This document shows, one piece after another, positions 20,093-29,272 of a DNA stretch of 64,000 nt. Positions within the stretch are counted from its first letter, which is position 1. Each line of letters opens with the position of its first letter. A program made the position numbers and the translations under genes. The notes beneath the pieces were generated by a model. That model was not told the origin of the DNA and made no database searches. It saw nothing but the letters and a program-made list of their open reading frames with translations. The DNA comes from Rhizobium sp. (GTDB lineage Bacteria > Pseudomonadota > Alphaproteobacteria > Rhizobiales > Rhizobiaceae): NCBI GenBank assembly GCA_002796995.1, contig PEKW01000008.1:1-64000 (forward strand), written 5' to 3'.

Positions 20093-20506
20093 CTAAAGAA
20101 GGTCCTGCAGGAAGGGGATCAGCGGCTCGTCGGCCGGCGGCATCGGATAGTCGCGGAGCGCATTGGCCCGGACCCATTTCACCGCCTGGCCCTCGCGGCC
20201 ATGGGCGATGCCCTCGTAGCGCCGGCAGATATAGAGCGGCATCAGCAGGTGGAAGGTGTCGTAGGTGTGGCTGGCAAAGGTCAGCGGCGCCAGGCAAGGC
20301 ACCTTGGTGACCACGCCGAGCTCTTCCTCGAGCTCGCGGATCAACGTCTCCTCGGGCGTCTCGCCCTTCTCGACCTTGCCGCCGGGAAATTCCCAGAGGC
20401 CTGCAAGCGACTTGCCCTCGGGTCGCTGCGCCAGCAGGATCCGGTTGTCGGTGTCGATCAGCGCACAGGCCGCGACGAGCAGGATGGGTCTGTCGCCGGT
20501 GCTCAT
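20093..20506 (-). CDS. mutT: 8-oxo-dGTP diphosphatase MutT
   Basis: MutT removes 8-oxo-dGTP from the nucleotide pool. The 137-residue protein carries the full Nudix box GGKVEKGETPEETLIRELEEE (residues about 41-62) followed by LGV, and the MutT-like LLVAACALID and LAGLWEFPGG. Its start overlaps the stop of the acetyltransferase gene (ATGA). It is the last gene of the argJ-GNAT-mutT run, the standard rhizobial order. Confidence 0.93.
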   Translation of the reverse strand: MSTGDRPILLVAACALIDTDNRILLAQRPEGKSLAGLWEFPGGKVEKGETPEETLIRELEEELGVVTKVPCLAPLTFASHTYDTFHLLMPLYICRRYEGIAHGREGQAVKWVRANALRDYPMPPADEPLIPFLQDLL

Positions 20507-21285
20507 GTAGAGGACCCCTTGCGCCAGTAGGCGTAGCGGTAGGCCTCGGTGAAGCCGAGCTTGGAATAGAGGGCAAGGGCCGGCGCATTGTCCGCCACCA
20601 CCTGCAGCCAGGCGCTCTTCGCCCCGCGCATCCGCGCCCAGCGCAGCGCCGCCGTCAGGATCTCCAGCCCGAGCCCGCGCTTGCGGTGATCGGGCCTCAC
20701 GGCCAGCGACATGATGCCGGCAAGATCATTGTCCTGCACGCAGAGCGCCACCGCCACCGGACCGGCCTCCGGGTCCTCGATGACGAACAGCCCGGTCGGC
20801 GGCTTGATGGCGCTGACGACCTCGGCGAGCGAGGGCTTGAGCGCCGGATCGGTGCCGTTGACGCAGAGATCGGCATCGACGAAGCGGCCGACGTCGTGGC
20901 TCGGCAGGTGGTCGAGCGTGTTCTCGGGCAGTTCGATCGCGGTCAGGTCGCAGGTCAGCGTCAGCACTTCCTCGAACCGCTCCCAGCCATCGGCCTTCAT
21001 CAGTTCGATCAGCGGCTTCGGGGTCAGAGGCGTCTCGCGCACCAGGATCGGCCGGCCATGGGCCTCGAACTTGCGCGCCGCCTTCTCCAGACGGATGGCA
21101 ATGTCGCGGCTGTCGGACGGATCGAGCGCGACGACGCAGTTCAGCCGCTTCGAGGGATGGCCGCCGGTCAGGCGGATCTGCCAGCTGCCGTCATACTGCA
21201 CGGACGTCGCGGGCCAGGCCCTGAAGCCGACGGCTTCGAGGCGCCGGACGAGCGGCAGGTTCTGATCGGTGACGGCTTGGGGCAT
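20503..21285 (-). CDS. GNAT family N-acetyltransferase
   Basis: The 260-residue product has a clear GNAT domain in its C-terminal half: motif A at SLAVRPDHRKRGLGLEILTAAL (about residues 195-216) and a final ALYSKLGFTEAYRYAYWRK. The N-terminal half is a diverged second GNAT-like region typical of this argJ-linked family. Substrate unknown. It begins eight bases after argJ ends and overlaps mutT by four bases, so the three genes are likely one transcript. Confidence 0.88.
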   Translation of the reverse strand: MPQAVTDQNLPLVRRLEAVGFRAWPATSVQYDGSWQIRLTGGHPSKRLNCVVALDPSDSRDIAIRLEKAARKFEAHGRPILVRETPLTPKPLIELMKADGWERFEEVLTLTCDLTAIELPENTLDHLPSHDVGRFVDADLCVNGTDPALKPSLAEVVSAIKPPTGLFVIEDPEAGPVAVALCVQDNDLAGIMSLAVRPDHRKRGLGLEILTAALRWARMRGAKSAWLQVVADNAPALALYSKLGFTEAYRYAYWRKGSST

Positions 21286-21293
21286 CGCGGCAA

Positions 21294-22535
21294 TCAACTC
21301 CGGTAATCGCCGTTGATTGCCACATATTCCTTGGTGAGGTCGCAGGTCCAGACCGTCGCCTTGCCATCCCCGAGCCCGATGTCGACGCGGACCGGAATGT
21401 CCTGGCGCTGCATCACGGCGGTCGTCGCCGCCTCGGAATAGGCCGGGTCCCGCTCGCCGTTGACGGCCACGCGGATATCGCCGAACCAGATCGCCAGCCG
21501 GTCGCGGTCGGCCATTTCGCCGGACTTGCCGACCGCCATGACGATGCGGCCCCAATTGGCGTCTTCGCCGGCAACCGCGGTCTTGACCAGCGGCGAATTG
21601 GCGATCGACAGGGCGATCTTCTTGGCGGCGAGATCGCTCTCGGCGCCGGTCACCGTGATCTCGACCATCTTGCGGGCGCCCTCGCCGTCGCGGACCACCT
21701 GCAGCGCCAGGTCCTTGAGCAGATCGTTGAGCGCCAGCCGGAAGCCCGAAAGCGCCGGATCATCGGCCGTCTTGATCGTCGTCTGGCCGTCGGCGCCGGC
21801 AGCGCCGGTGGCGAACAGCAGGAGCGTGTCAGAGGTCGAGGTGTCGCTGTCGACGGTGATGGAATTGAAGGTCGGATCGACACCGGCCGAAAGCAGGCCC
21901 TGCAGCGCAGGCGCTGCAATATCGGCGTCGGTGACGACGAAGGAGAGCATGGTCGCCATGTCGGGGGCGATCATGCCCGCACCCTTGGCGATGCCGTTGA
22001 TCGTCACCTTGACGCCGCCGATCTCGGCGGTGCGCGTCGCCACCTTCGGATAGGTGTCGGTGGTCATGATCGCCCGCGCGGCTTCCAGCCAGAAGTCACC
22101 CGTGGCGCCTTGCGCCATGTCGCCCAGCACGCCGGAGAACTTGGTGGCGTCGAGCGGCTCGCCGATGACGCCCGTGGACGCCAGGTAGATTTCGTTCTCG
22201 CCGCAGCCGAGCGCCGCAGCGGCCGAATTCGCCGTAAGCTCCGTCGCCGCCTTGCCCTTGAGGCCGGTAAAGGCATTGGCATTGCCGGAATTGACGACCA
22301 CGCCGCGCGCCACGCCATGGGCGAGGTTGGTGCGGCAGAAATCGACCGGCGCCGAGGGGCACTTCGACCTGGTGAACACGCCGGCGACGGTGGCCGGGCG
22401 ATCGAACGCCATCAGCAGCACGTCGGTGCGGTTCTTGTACTTGATGCCGGCGGCGGCGGTCGCCATGCGGACACCGCGAATGGCCGGCATGTCCGGGTAG
22501 GACGTGGGAGCAAGGGGAGAAACGGTTGCGGACAT
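21294..22535 (-). CDS. argJ: Bifunctional glutamate N-acetyltransferase / amino-acid acetyltransferase ArgJ
   Basis: ArgJ recycles the acetyl group between ornithine and glutamate in arginine synthesis. The 413-residue proprotein contains the autocleavage site, Ala-Thr in [13 protein letters not shown] near residue 193, where the Thr becomes the nucleophile of the beta chain. Oxyanion and substrate loops STGVIGEPL and [10 protein letters not shown] are present. I chose the ATG at 22535 ([10 protein letters not shown]), giving normal length; the frame extends upstream without homology. It heads the argJ-GNAT-mutT unit downstream of the parvulin gene. Confidence 0.96.
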   Translation of the reverse strand: MSATVSPLAPTSYPDMPAIRGVRMATAAAGIKYKNRTDVLLMAFDRPATVAGVFTRSKCPSAPVDFCRTNLAHGVARGVVVNSGNANAFTGLKGKAATELTANSAAAALGCGENEIYLASTGVIGEPLDATKFSGVLGDMAQGATGDFWLEAARAIMTTDTYPKVATRTAEIGGVKVTINGIAKGAGMIAPDMATMLSFVVTDADIAAPALQGLLSAGVDPTFNSITVDSDTSTSDTLLLFATGAAGADGQTTIKTADDPALSGFRLALNDLLKDLALQVVRDGEGARKMVEITVTGAESDLAAKKIALSIANSPLVKTAVAGEDANWGRIVMAVGKSGEMADRDRLAIWFGDIRVAVNGERDPAYSEAATTAVMQRQDIPVRVDIGLGDGKATVWTCDLTKEYVAINGDYRS

Positions 22536-22563
22536 CTTCGCTGCCTGGAATGAGAGGGTCCGC

Positions 22564-22583
22564 AAAAGCGCGGGCCCGCGTTT
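22564..22583 (-). terminator. Hairpin after the parvulin gene
   Basis: A GC-rich palindrome CGCGGGCCCGCG (22569-22580) lies between the parvulin stop and the argJ start and is followed on the minus strand by CTTTT. It could end or attenuate transcription entering argJ. The tight palindrome leaves little loop, so strength is uncertain. Confidence 0.35.
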
Positions 22584-22602
22584 CAAATCAGAGGTGCGGC
22601 GA

Positions 22603-23448
22603 TTACTGCTGCGCCTTGTTCACGTCCTCGTAGCCCTTGCGCAGCGCCTCGTCGAGGATCTCGACCTTCTGCTCGGCCTTGGCCTTCTCGATGATGGCGA
22701 GATACTTGTCGCGCATCACTAGCTGGCGGACCTGCTGGGCAACGGTCTCATAGGCCGGCGGAGCGGCGTCGCGCTTGTCCTCGACCTTGATGACGTGGAA
22801 GCCGAACTGGGTCTTGACCGGGGTCTTGGAGTAGGTGCCCTTCTCCATGGCGAAGGCCACTTCCTCGAATTCCGGAACCATGCGGCCCTTGGTGAAGTAG
22901 CCGAGATCGCCGCCTTCCGACTTGTTAGGGTCGGTCGACTTGGCCTTGGCCAGTTCGATGAAATCCTTGCCGGCGTCGAGTTCGGCGATGATCGCCTTGG
23001 CCTCTTCCTCGGTCTTGACCAGGATGTGGCGGGCGCTGACCTCGACCTGCTTCGGCAGGGCGGCGATTTCCTTGTCGTAGCGTGCCTTGACTTCGTCTTC
23101 GGTGACGGCGTCGACGACATGCTTCTTGAAGTAGATGTTGTGCAGTTCGCGGTCGGCGATGAACTGCATGCGCTTCTTGAATTCGGCGTCGTCCTTCAGG
23201 CCTTCGCCATCGGCATTGCCGGCGAGCAGCTTGACGTCGATGGCGCCGGACAGAGCGGCGATCTTCTTCTGCTCGTCCGGAAGCTGGGCGAGCTGCGGGT
23301 CGAGATTGGCGATGGCCAGGTCGAGTTCGGACTGGGTGATCTCCAGCTTGCCGACCTTGGCGACGACGGCGTCCTCGGCGGAAGCCTGGTTCTGGAGCCC
23401 GATGAACGCCACACAAGCGACGAGGGCGATTTTATGAAGACGAAGCAT
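22603..23448 (-). CDS. Periplasmic peptidylprolyl isomerase (parvulin/SurA-like)
   Basis: The 281-residue product has a signal peptide ending near ASA-ED (residue 24), a SurA/PrsA-like helical N-terminal part, and a parvulin PPIase domain at about residues 132-235 ([56 protein letters not shown]). It should assist folding of exported and outer-membrane proteins. It is divergent from secA, a common rhizobial arrangement linking export with periplasmic folding. Confidence 0.92.
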   Translation of the reverse strand: MLRLHKIALVACVAFIGLQNQASAEDAVVAKVGKLEITQSELDLAIANLDPQLAQLPDEQKKIAALSGAIDVKLLAGNADGEGLKDDAEFKKRMQFIADRELHNIYFKKHVVDAVTEDEVKARYDKEIAALPKQVEVSARHILVKTEEEAKAIIAELDAGKDFIELAKAKSTDPNKSEGGDLGYFTKGRMVPEFEEVAFAMEKGTYSKTPVKTQFGFHVIKVEDKRDAAPPAYETVAQQVRQLVMRDKYLAIIEKAKAEQKVEILDEALRKGYEDVNKAQQ

Positions 23449-23548
23449 AAGAAACCTTTCGGAAGATGAACCGTTTCAAGACCGTTCGAATCGGGCGAAA
23501 AATTGTCAAACGCACGCCAGGGCAGGCTTTTCCGGCCACCCTGTGGCG

Positions 23549-23576
23549 TTGACATCATTCGACCCCCCTCTTATCT
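23549..23576 (+). promoter_or_regulatory. Sigma-70 promoter of secA
   Basis: TTGACA (23549-23554) and TTATCT (23571-23576) are separated by 16 bases, about 115 bases before the secA start. The -35 hexamer is perfect. The leader that follows carries a 15-bp palindrome, CGCCGAA-T-TTCGGCG (23626-23640), which could form a hairpin. Confidence 0.5.
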
Positions 23577-23691
23577 GTCACGCAACCGCGCGTCCAGAGC
23601 CGTTTCCCGCTGCTCTGCGCCTAAACGCCGAATTTCGGCGGGTCGGCAGGGATGCGCTACGAATATGACGAAGGTCAGAAAGGACCATCGA

Positions 23692-26409
23692 ATGGTCAGT
23701 CTTGGTGGGCTCGCCCGCAAACTCTTCGGATCGGCCAACGAACGCCGCGTTCGCTCCTATCAGCCGAAGGTCGCCGCAATCAACGCGCTCGAAGAGAGCA
23801 TGAAGGCGCTGTCCGACGAGGCTCTCGCTGCAAAGACGCAAGAGTTCCGCAAGATGCTGGCCGACGGCAAGTCGATCGACGACCTGCTCGTGCCGGCCTT
23901 TGCCGTTGCCCGTGAAGCCGCGCACCGCTCGCTCGGCATGCGGCCCTTCGACGTGCAGCTGGTCGGCGCGATGATCCTCAACGACAACGCCATCGCCGAA
24001 ATGAAGACCGGCGAAGGCAAGACGCTGGTGGCGACCCTCGCCGTCTACCTGAATGCGCTCGCCGGCAAGGGCGTGCATGTCGTTACCGTCAACGACTACC
24101 TCGCCAAGCGCGACTCCACGACGATGGGCAAGCTCTACAGCTTCCTCGGCCTCACAACCGGCGTCATCGTCCACGGCATCACCGACGAGGAACGCCGCGC
24201 GGCCTATGCCTGCGACATCACCTACGCCACCAACAACGAACTCGGCTTCGACTATCTGCGCGACAACATGAAGTACGAGCGCGGCCAGATGGTGCAGCGC
24301 GGGCACAATTACGCGATCGTCGACGAAGTGGACTCGATCCTGGTCGACGAAGCCCGCACGCCGCTGATCATTTCCGGTCCGCTCGACGACCGCTCCGATC
24401 TCTACACGACGATCGACGCCTTCATCCCGCTTCTGTCGGAGGAAGACTACGAAATCGACGAGAAGCAGCGTTCGGCCAACTTCTCGGAAGTCGGCACCGA
24501 AAAGCTCGAGAACCTGCTGCGCGAGGCGAACCTCCTGAAGGGGGTCTCGCTCTACGACGTCGAGAACGTGGCGATCGTCCACCACATCAACAACGCGCTG
24601 AAGGCCCACAAGCTGTTCTCGCGCGACAAGGACTACATCGTCCGCAACAACGAAATCGTCATCATCGACGAGTTCACCGGCCGTATGATGCCGGGACGGC
24701 GTTATTCCGAAGGCCAGCACCAGGCGCTCGAAGCCAAGGAAAAGGTGCAGATCCAGCCGGAAAACCAGACGCTCGCCTCGATCACCTTCCAGAACTATTT
24801 CCGCATGTACGGCAAACTGGCCGGCATGACCGGCACGGCTTCGACCGAAGCGGAAGAATTCCAGAACATCTACGGTCTCGACGTCATCGAGGTCCCGACC
24901 AACCTGCCGATCCAGCGTATCGACGAGGACGACGAGGTCTACCGGACCGCGGAAGAGAAGTTCAAGGCGATCATCGAGGAGATCAAGGACGCCCACAGCC
25001 GCAACCAGCCCGTTCTGGTCGGCACCACCTCGATCGAGAAGTCCGAATTGCTCGCGGCCATGCTGAAGCAGTCGGGCTTCGACAATTTCGCCGTGCTCAA
25101 CGCCCGCTATCACGAGCAGGAAGCCTATATCGTCTCCCAGGCCGGCGTTCCGGGCGCAGTGACGATCGCCACCAACATGGCCGGCCGAGGCACCGACATC
25201 CAGCTCGGCGGCAATCTCGACATGCGCCTCGAACGAGAGCTCGAAGGCATGGAGCCGGGTCCGGAGCGCGACGCCAAGATCGCCAACGCCCGGGCCGAAG
25301 TGGCCGAACTCAAGGCCAAGGCGCTCGCCGCCGGCGGCCTCTACGTGATCGCCACCGAACGCCATGAAAGCCGGCGCATCGACAACCAGCTGCGCGGCCG
25401 TTCCGGCCGTCAGGGCGACCCGGGCCGCTCCAAGTTCTACCTGTCGCTGCAGGACGACCTGATGCGCATCTTCGGTTCCGACCGCATGGATTCGATGCTG
25501 CAGAAGCTTGGCCTGAAGGAGGGCGAGGCGATCGTCCATCCGTGGATCAACAAGGCGCTGGAACGCGCCCAGAAGAAGGTCGAAGCCCGCAACTTCGACA
25601 TCCGCAAGAACCTCCTGAAGTATGACGACGTGCTGAACGACCAGCGCAAGGTGATCTTCGAGCAGCGTATCGAGCTGATGGATGCGGCCGACGTTTCCGG
25701 CACCATCGAGGACATGCGCCACGAGGTCATCGAGACCATGGTGCGCACCCACATTCCCGAGCGCGCCTATGTCGAGCAGTGGGACGTGGCCGGCCTCAAG
25801 CAGCAGGTCGCGACGACCCTCAACCTCGACCTGCCGATCGACGCCTGGGCCGAAGAAGAAGGCATTGCCGAGGACGACATGGTCGCCCGCATCACCGAAG
25901 CGGCCGACAAGGCGATGGCCGACAAAGCCGAGCGTTTCGGCGACGAGATCATGGCCTATGTCGAACGCTCCGTCGTCCTGCAGACCATCGACAACCTGTG
26001 GCGCGAGCATATCGTCAACCTCGACCACCTGCGCTCGGTCGTCGGCTTCCGCGGCTATGCCCAGCGCGACCCGCTGCAGGAATACAAGGCCGAGGCCTTC
26101 GAACTCTTCCAGGCGCTGCTCGCCAACCTGCGCGACGCCGTGACCACCCAGATGATGCGTGTCGAACTGGTGCGCGAGGCGCCGCCGGCCCCGACCGTGC
26201 CGGAGATGGAAGGGCACCACGTCGACGCTACGACCGGCGAAGACGATTTCGGCGAAGGCTCGGTCATGGCCGGGCTTCCCTTCGTCGCCCCGGAAAACCG
26301 CGATCCGAACGATCCCTCGACCTGGGGCCGGGTCGGCCGCAACGACGCCTGCCCCTGCGGTTCGGGCAAGAAGTACAAGCATTGCCACGGCGCCTACGAA
26401 ACCGCCTGA
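23692..26409 (+). CDS. secA: Preprotein translocase subunit SecA
   Basis: SecA is the ATPase motor that drives unfolded preproteins through SecYEG. The 905-residue length matches the family. Seen in order: Walker [12 protein letters not shown] near residue 104, Walker B/DEAD-like [15 protein letters not shown] near 211, helicase motifs including GTTSIEKSE and [14 protein letters not shown], and the C-terminal zinc motif [13 protein letters not shown] near 888-899 that binds SecB. The ATG at 23692 ([13 protein letters not shown]) has AGGA upstream; the longer frame upstream is not SecA-like. Confidence 0.98.
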   Translation: MVSLGGLARKLFGSANERRVRSYQPKVAAINALEESMKALSDEALAAKTQEFRKMLADGKSIDDLLVPAFAVAREAAHRSLGMRPFDVQLVGAMILNDNAIAEMKTGEGKTLVATLAVYLNALAGKGVHVVTVNDYLAKRDSTTMGKLYSFLGLTTGVIVHGITDEERRAAYACDITYATNNELGFDYLRDNMKYERGQMVQRGHNYAIVDEVDSILVDEARTPLIISGPLDDRSDLYTTIDAFIPLLSEEDYEIDEKQRSANFSEVGTEKLENLLREANLLKGVSLYDVENVAIVHHINNALKAHKLFSRDKDYIVRNNEIVIIDEFTGRMMPGRRYSEGQHQALEAKEKVQIQPENQTLASITFQNYFRMYGKLAGMTGTASTEAEEFQNIYGLDVIEVPTNLPIQRIDEDDEVYRTAEEKFKAIIEEIKDAHSRNQPVLVGTTSIEKSELLAAMLKQSGFDNFAVLNARYHEQEAYIVSQAGVPGAVTIATNMAGRGTDIQLGGNLDMRLERELEGMEPGPERDAKIANARAEVAELKAKALAAGGLYVIATERHESRRIDNQLRGRSGRQGDPGRSKFYLSLQDDLMRIFGSDRMDSMLQKLGLKEGEAIVHPWINKALERAQKKVEARNFDIRKNLLKYDDVLNDQRKVIFEQRIELMDAADVSGTIEDMRHEVIETMVRTHIPERAYVEQWDVAGLKQQVATTLNLDLPIDAWAEEEGIAEDDMVARITEAADKAMADKAERFGDEIMAYVERSVVLQTIDNLWREHIVNLDHLRSVVGFRGYAQRDPLQEYKAEAFELFQALLANLRDAVTTQMMRVELVREAPPAPTVPEMEGHHVDATTGEDDFGEGSVMAGLPFVAPENRDPNDPSTWGRVGRNDACPCGSGKKYKHCHGAYETA

Positions 26410-26440
26410 CGGTTTCTCCAGGCCTGATTTAGACCCAGAA

Positions 26441-26465
26441 AAGGCGGCCTTGCGGTCGCCTTTTT
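26441..26465 (+). terminator. Terminator of secA
   Basis: An 8-bp stem (AAGGCGGC at 26441-26448 with GTCGCCTT at 26455-26462, one G-T pair) with a six-base loop is followed by TTTTTC. It lies 31 bases after the secA stop. Confidence 0.8.
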
Positions 26466-26570
26466 CTTGGCCGGCCGGGCCGGCGGACGCGCCACCGGAA
26501 CCGTTTCTTAACCGTGATCTGACAAGGTCGCCGTTGTTGTTGCGTCACCAGCGGGCCCTAGTTGTCGATC

Positions 26571-27974
26571 ATGGCGGTCATCCAAACAGCGGAGAAGATT
26601 CTGCCGTCCGGCCTCCACCCGGCATTGCACAGGCTCGTCTCGGCGCTGGCCAGCAAGGACGAAACGGCGCGCGCCCAACGCATGGCGCTGATCGCCTTTG
26701 CCATCCGCGTCGTCTCCGCCGCCATCGCCTTCGTCGCCCAGATCGTCCAGGCGCGGCTGATGGGCGAGTTCGAATATGGCATATTCGTCTTCGTCTGGGT
26801 GCTGGTCGTGCTGTTCGGCAACCTGTCCTGCCTCGGATTCCATACCGCCGTCATCCGCTTCCTGCCGCAATACGACGCCCGCGACGAACGCGACGAGATC
26901 CGCGGACTGACGATGACGGCCAGGGTCTTCGCCATCAGCTCGGCCAGCACACTCGCCGTGATCGGCTTCCTCGTCCTGCATTTCTTCGGGGAAGCGATCC
27001 AGACCTATTACATGGTTCCCCTGTTCCTCGGCCTGCTGGCCCTGCCGATGATCGCGCTCGGCGACGTGCTGGACGGCACGGCGCGGGCCAACAGCTGGCC
27101 GGTGGCGGCGCTCAGCCCCACCTATATCGTGCGGCCGCTGCTGATCCTCGGCTTCATGCTGGCGGCCGTCGCCTTCGGCGCGCCGCAGACCGCGACGACC
27201 GCCATGCAGGCCGCCCTTGCCGCAACCTATGTGACGAGCCTCGGCCAGTTCCTGACGATCGACCGCAGGCTGCGCGACCGCTTCGTCGCCGGACCGCGCA
27301 AGATCGATTTCCTCGCCTGGTTCAAGGTGGCGATCCCGATCTTCCTGATCGAGGGCTTCGGCTTTCTCCTGACCAATTCCGACGTCGTCGTGGTCGGCCT
27401 CTATCTCCAGCCGGACCAGGTGGCGATCTACTTCGCCGCCGCCAAGACCATGGCGCTGGTGCAGTTCGTCTTCTTCGCCGTCAAGGCGGCTGCCGCCCCC
27501 CGCTTCTCGGCAATGATGGCCGACGACGACCTGCGCCCGCTCGCGGTCTTTGCCGGCACCACCGCTCGCTGGAGCTTCTGGCCGTCGCTGATGGTCGGCC
27601 TGGCCGTGCTGATGGCCGGCAATCTCCTGCTGTCGCTGTTCGGCAATGCGTTTACCGCCGGCTACTGGCTGATGGCGATCCTGTTTGCCGGCAGCCTGTC
27701 GAAGGCGCTGGTCGGGCCGGGCGAAGTGCTGCTCACCATGGCCGGCAAGCAGCAGCTCTGCGTGCTGCTCTATGTCGTGGCGCTGGCCGCCAATATCGGC
27801 CTCAACATCACGCTGATCCCGCTCTACGGCCTGACCGGGGCGGCGACCGCCACCGCGGCGGCGATGATGGTCGAAGCGATCCTGCTGCATGTCGCCGTGC
27901 GCTCGTCGCTCGGCATCGTGCTCTTTGCCTTCGCCGACCCGCTGGCGATCCTGAACAAGACGAGGATGTCCTGA
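26571..27974 (+). CDS. Polysaccharide-type flippase (MVF/Wzx superfamily)
   Basis: The 467-residue integral membrane protein has about twelve predicted membrane segments and the layout of oligosaccharide flippases: FAIRVVSAAIAFVAQIVQARLMG near the N terminus, NSDVVVVGLYLQPDQVAIYFAAAKTM in the middle, and PLYGLTGAATATAAAMM near the end. It probably moves lipid-linked sugar units across the inner membrane. A TTG at 26562 is also possible as start; I prefer the ATG. It ends two bases before the acyltransferase gene, so the two act together. Confidence 0.82.
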   Translation: MAVIQTAEKILPSGLHPALHRLVSALASKDETARAQRMALIAFAIRVVSAAIAFVAQIVQARLMGEFEYGIFVFVWVLVVLFGNLSCLGFHTAVIRFLPQYDARDERDEIRGLTMTARVFAISSASTLAVIGFLVLHFFGEAIQTYYMVPLFLGLLALPMIALGDVLDGTARANSWPVAALSPTYIVRPLLILGFMLAAVAFGAPQTATTAMQAALAATYVTSLGQFLTIDRRLRDRFVAGPRKIDFLAWFKVAIPIFLIEGFGFLLTNSDVVVVGLYLQPDQVAIYFAAAKTMALVQFVFFAVKAAAAPRFSAMMADDDLRPLAVFAGTTARWSFWPSLMVGLAVLMAGNLLLSLFGNAFTAGYWLMAILFAGSLSKALVGPGEVLLTMAGKQQLCVLLYVVALAANIGLNITLIPLYGLTGAATATAAAMMVEAILLHVAVRSSLGIVLFAFADPLAILNKTRMS

Positions 27975-27976
27975 TC

Positions 27977-29254
27977 ATGGGAGAACCGCCGATCTACAAC
28001 GAGAGCATGAACAGCAGCGCCAACCGTCTGGTCGGCAGCCTGGCGAGCGAGGCCGAGGGCCGGCCCGCCGCCGACATGCGGCTCGACGTCGGCCGTCCCG
28101 GCCGCCAGCTCAGTCTCTATCCGGGCCGGGTCGGCTACGACCTGCAGGAGGAGCTCGACTTCCTCACCTTCCGGGTGATGGAGGCGAACGTCTTCTTCGC
28201 GCCGCGTTTCCTCGCCCCCGCCATGCCGCGTCTCGACGACCGGCAGATCCGCTTCGCCGTGATCCGCGACGAAGACGCGCGTCGCAGCCGGGTGCGGCTG
28301 ATGATGCCGTTCTCGGTCGAAAAGCCCGGCTTCTCCGTCGGGCCGTCGATCCTGCGCGTCTGGTCCAATCCGTTCGGCCCGCTCGGCACGCCGCTGGTCG
28401 ACGCCGAGGGCGCGGCCGAGACGATCGACAACATGCTGGAAGCGCTGGCCCGTCCGGACGTCAAGCTGCCCGGCATCCTGGTGCTGCCCGACCTCAGGCT
28501 CAACGGCCGCTTCACCCAGCTGATCAAGGCCGTGGCGATCGGCCGCGACCTGCCCTTGACGGTGACCAACACCTTCGAGCGGCCGATGCTGGAAAGCCAG
28601 GAGGATGGCGACACCTATCTGAAGACGACGATCTCGAAGAACCATATGCGCGACATGCGCCGGCAGTTCCGCCTGCTGGGGGAAGAGGGACGCGTCAGCT
28701 ACAATGTCGCCCGCCAGCCGGAGGAGATCCGCCGGCGCATGGAGGAGTTCCTCGCGCTGGAGGCGAGCGGCTGGAAGGGGCGCAAGCGCTCCGCCATGGT
28801 CATGGACCGTTTCCGCGCCGCCTTCGCCCGCGAGGCGATCACCAACCTCGCCGAGGTCGACGCCGTGCGCATCCACACGCTCGACCTGGACGGCCGGGCC
28901 ATCGCCTCGATGGTCGTCTTCATCATGGCCGGCGAGGCCTATACGTGGAAGACTGCCTATGACGAGCGCTATGCCCGCTTCTCGCCCGGCAAGCTCTTGC
29001 TCGCCGACCTGACCGACTGGCATCTCGACGACCCGAACATCGAGCGCACCGACAGCTGCGCCGTGCCGGACCATCCGATCATGAGCCGCTTCTGGAAGGA
29101 GCGCGAGGAGATGGGAACGCTGCTGATCGGGCTCAGGCCCAATGCCGACCGCGACATGCGCCAGGCCGCCACCCAGTTGCACATGTACCGCAACACCCGC
29201 AACCTCGCCCGCATCCTGCGCGACAAGATCCTGTCGCGCCGCTTCAGCGACTGA
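27977..29254 (+). CDS. CelD/BcsL-like GNAT acyltransferase
   Basis: The 425-residue protein resembles the GNAT-superfamily proteins linked with cellulose or exopolysaccharide synthesis (CelD/BcsL, Acetyltransf_6). The C-terminal half has the typical pattern: KTTISKNHMRDMRRQFRLL near residue 215, then EFLALEASGWKGRKRSAM, and AYDERYARFSPGKLLLADL near 330. Fused with its tight coupling to the flippase gene, it may acylate a sugar or lipid carrier; the substrate is not shown. A longer in-frame reading continues backwards through the flippase gene but is out of register with that gene's protein, so the ATG at 27977 is the real start. Confidence 0.8.
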   Translation: MGEPPIYNESMNSSANRLVGSLASEAEGRPAADMRLDVGRPGRQLSLYPGRVGYDLQEELDFLTFRVMEANVFFAPRFLAPAMPRLDDRQIRFAVIRDEDARRSRVRLMMPFSVEKPGFSVGPSILRVWSNPFGPLGTPLVDAEGAAETIDNMLEALARPDVKLPGILVLPDLRLNGRFTQLIKAVAIGRDLPLTVTNTFERPMLESQEDGDTYLKTTISKNHMRDMRRQFRLLGEEGRVSYNVARQPEEIRRRMEEFLALEASGWKGRKRSAMVMDRFRAAFAREAITNLAEVDAVRIHTLDLDGRAIASMVVFIMAGEAYTWKTAYDERYARFSPGKLLLADLTDWHLDDPNIERTDSCAVPDHPIMSRFWKEREEMGTLLIGLRPNADRDMRQAATQLHMYRNTRNLARILRDKILSRRFSD

Positions 29255-29272
29255 GGCGGCAGCCTTCGTGCA

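Noticed and set aside
23578-26388. A 936-codon open frame antisense to secA
   Set aside because: It lies entirely opposite secA, its composition (His, Asp, Arg, Val-rich) is the usual by-product of GC-rich codons, and secA motifs are perfect on the other strand.
26159-27976. Backward extension of the CelD-like frame through the flippase gene
   Set aside because: This stretch is out of frame with a clear 12-helix flippase and has no family similarity of its own; the start at 27977 fits the homologues.
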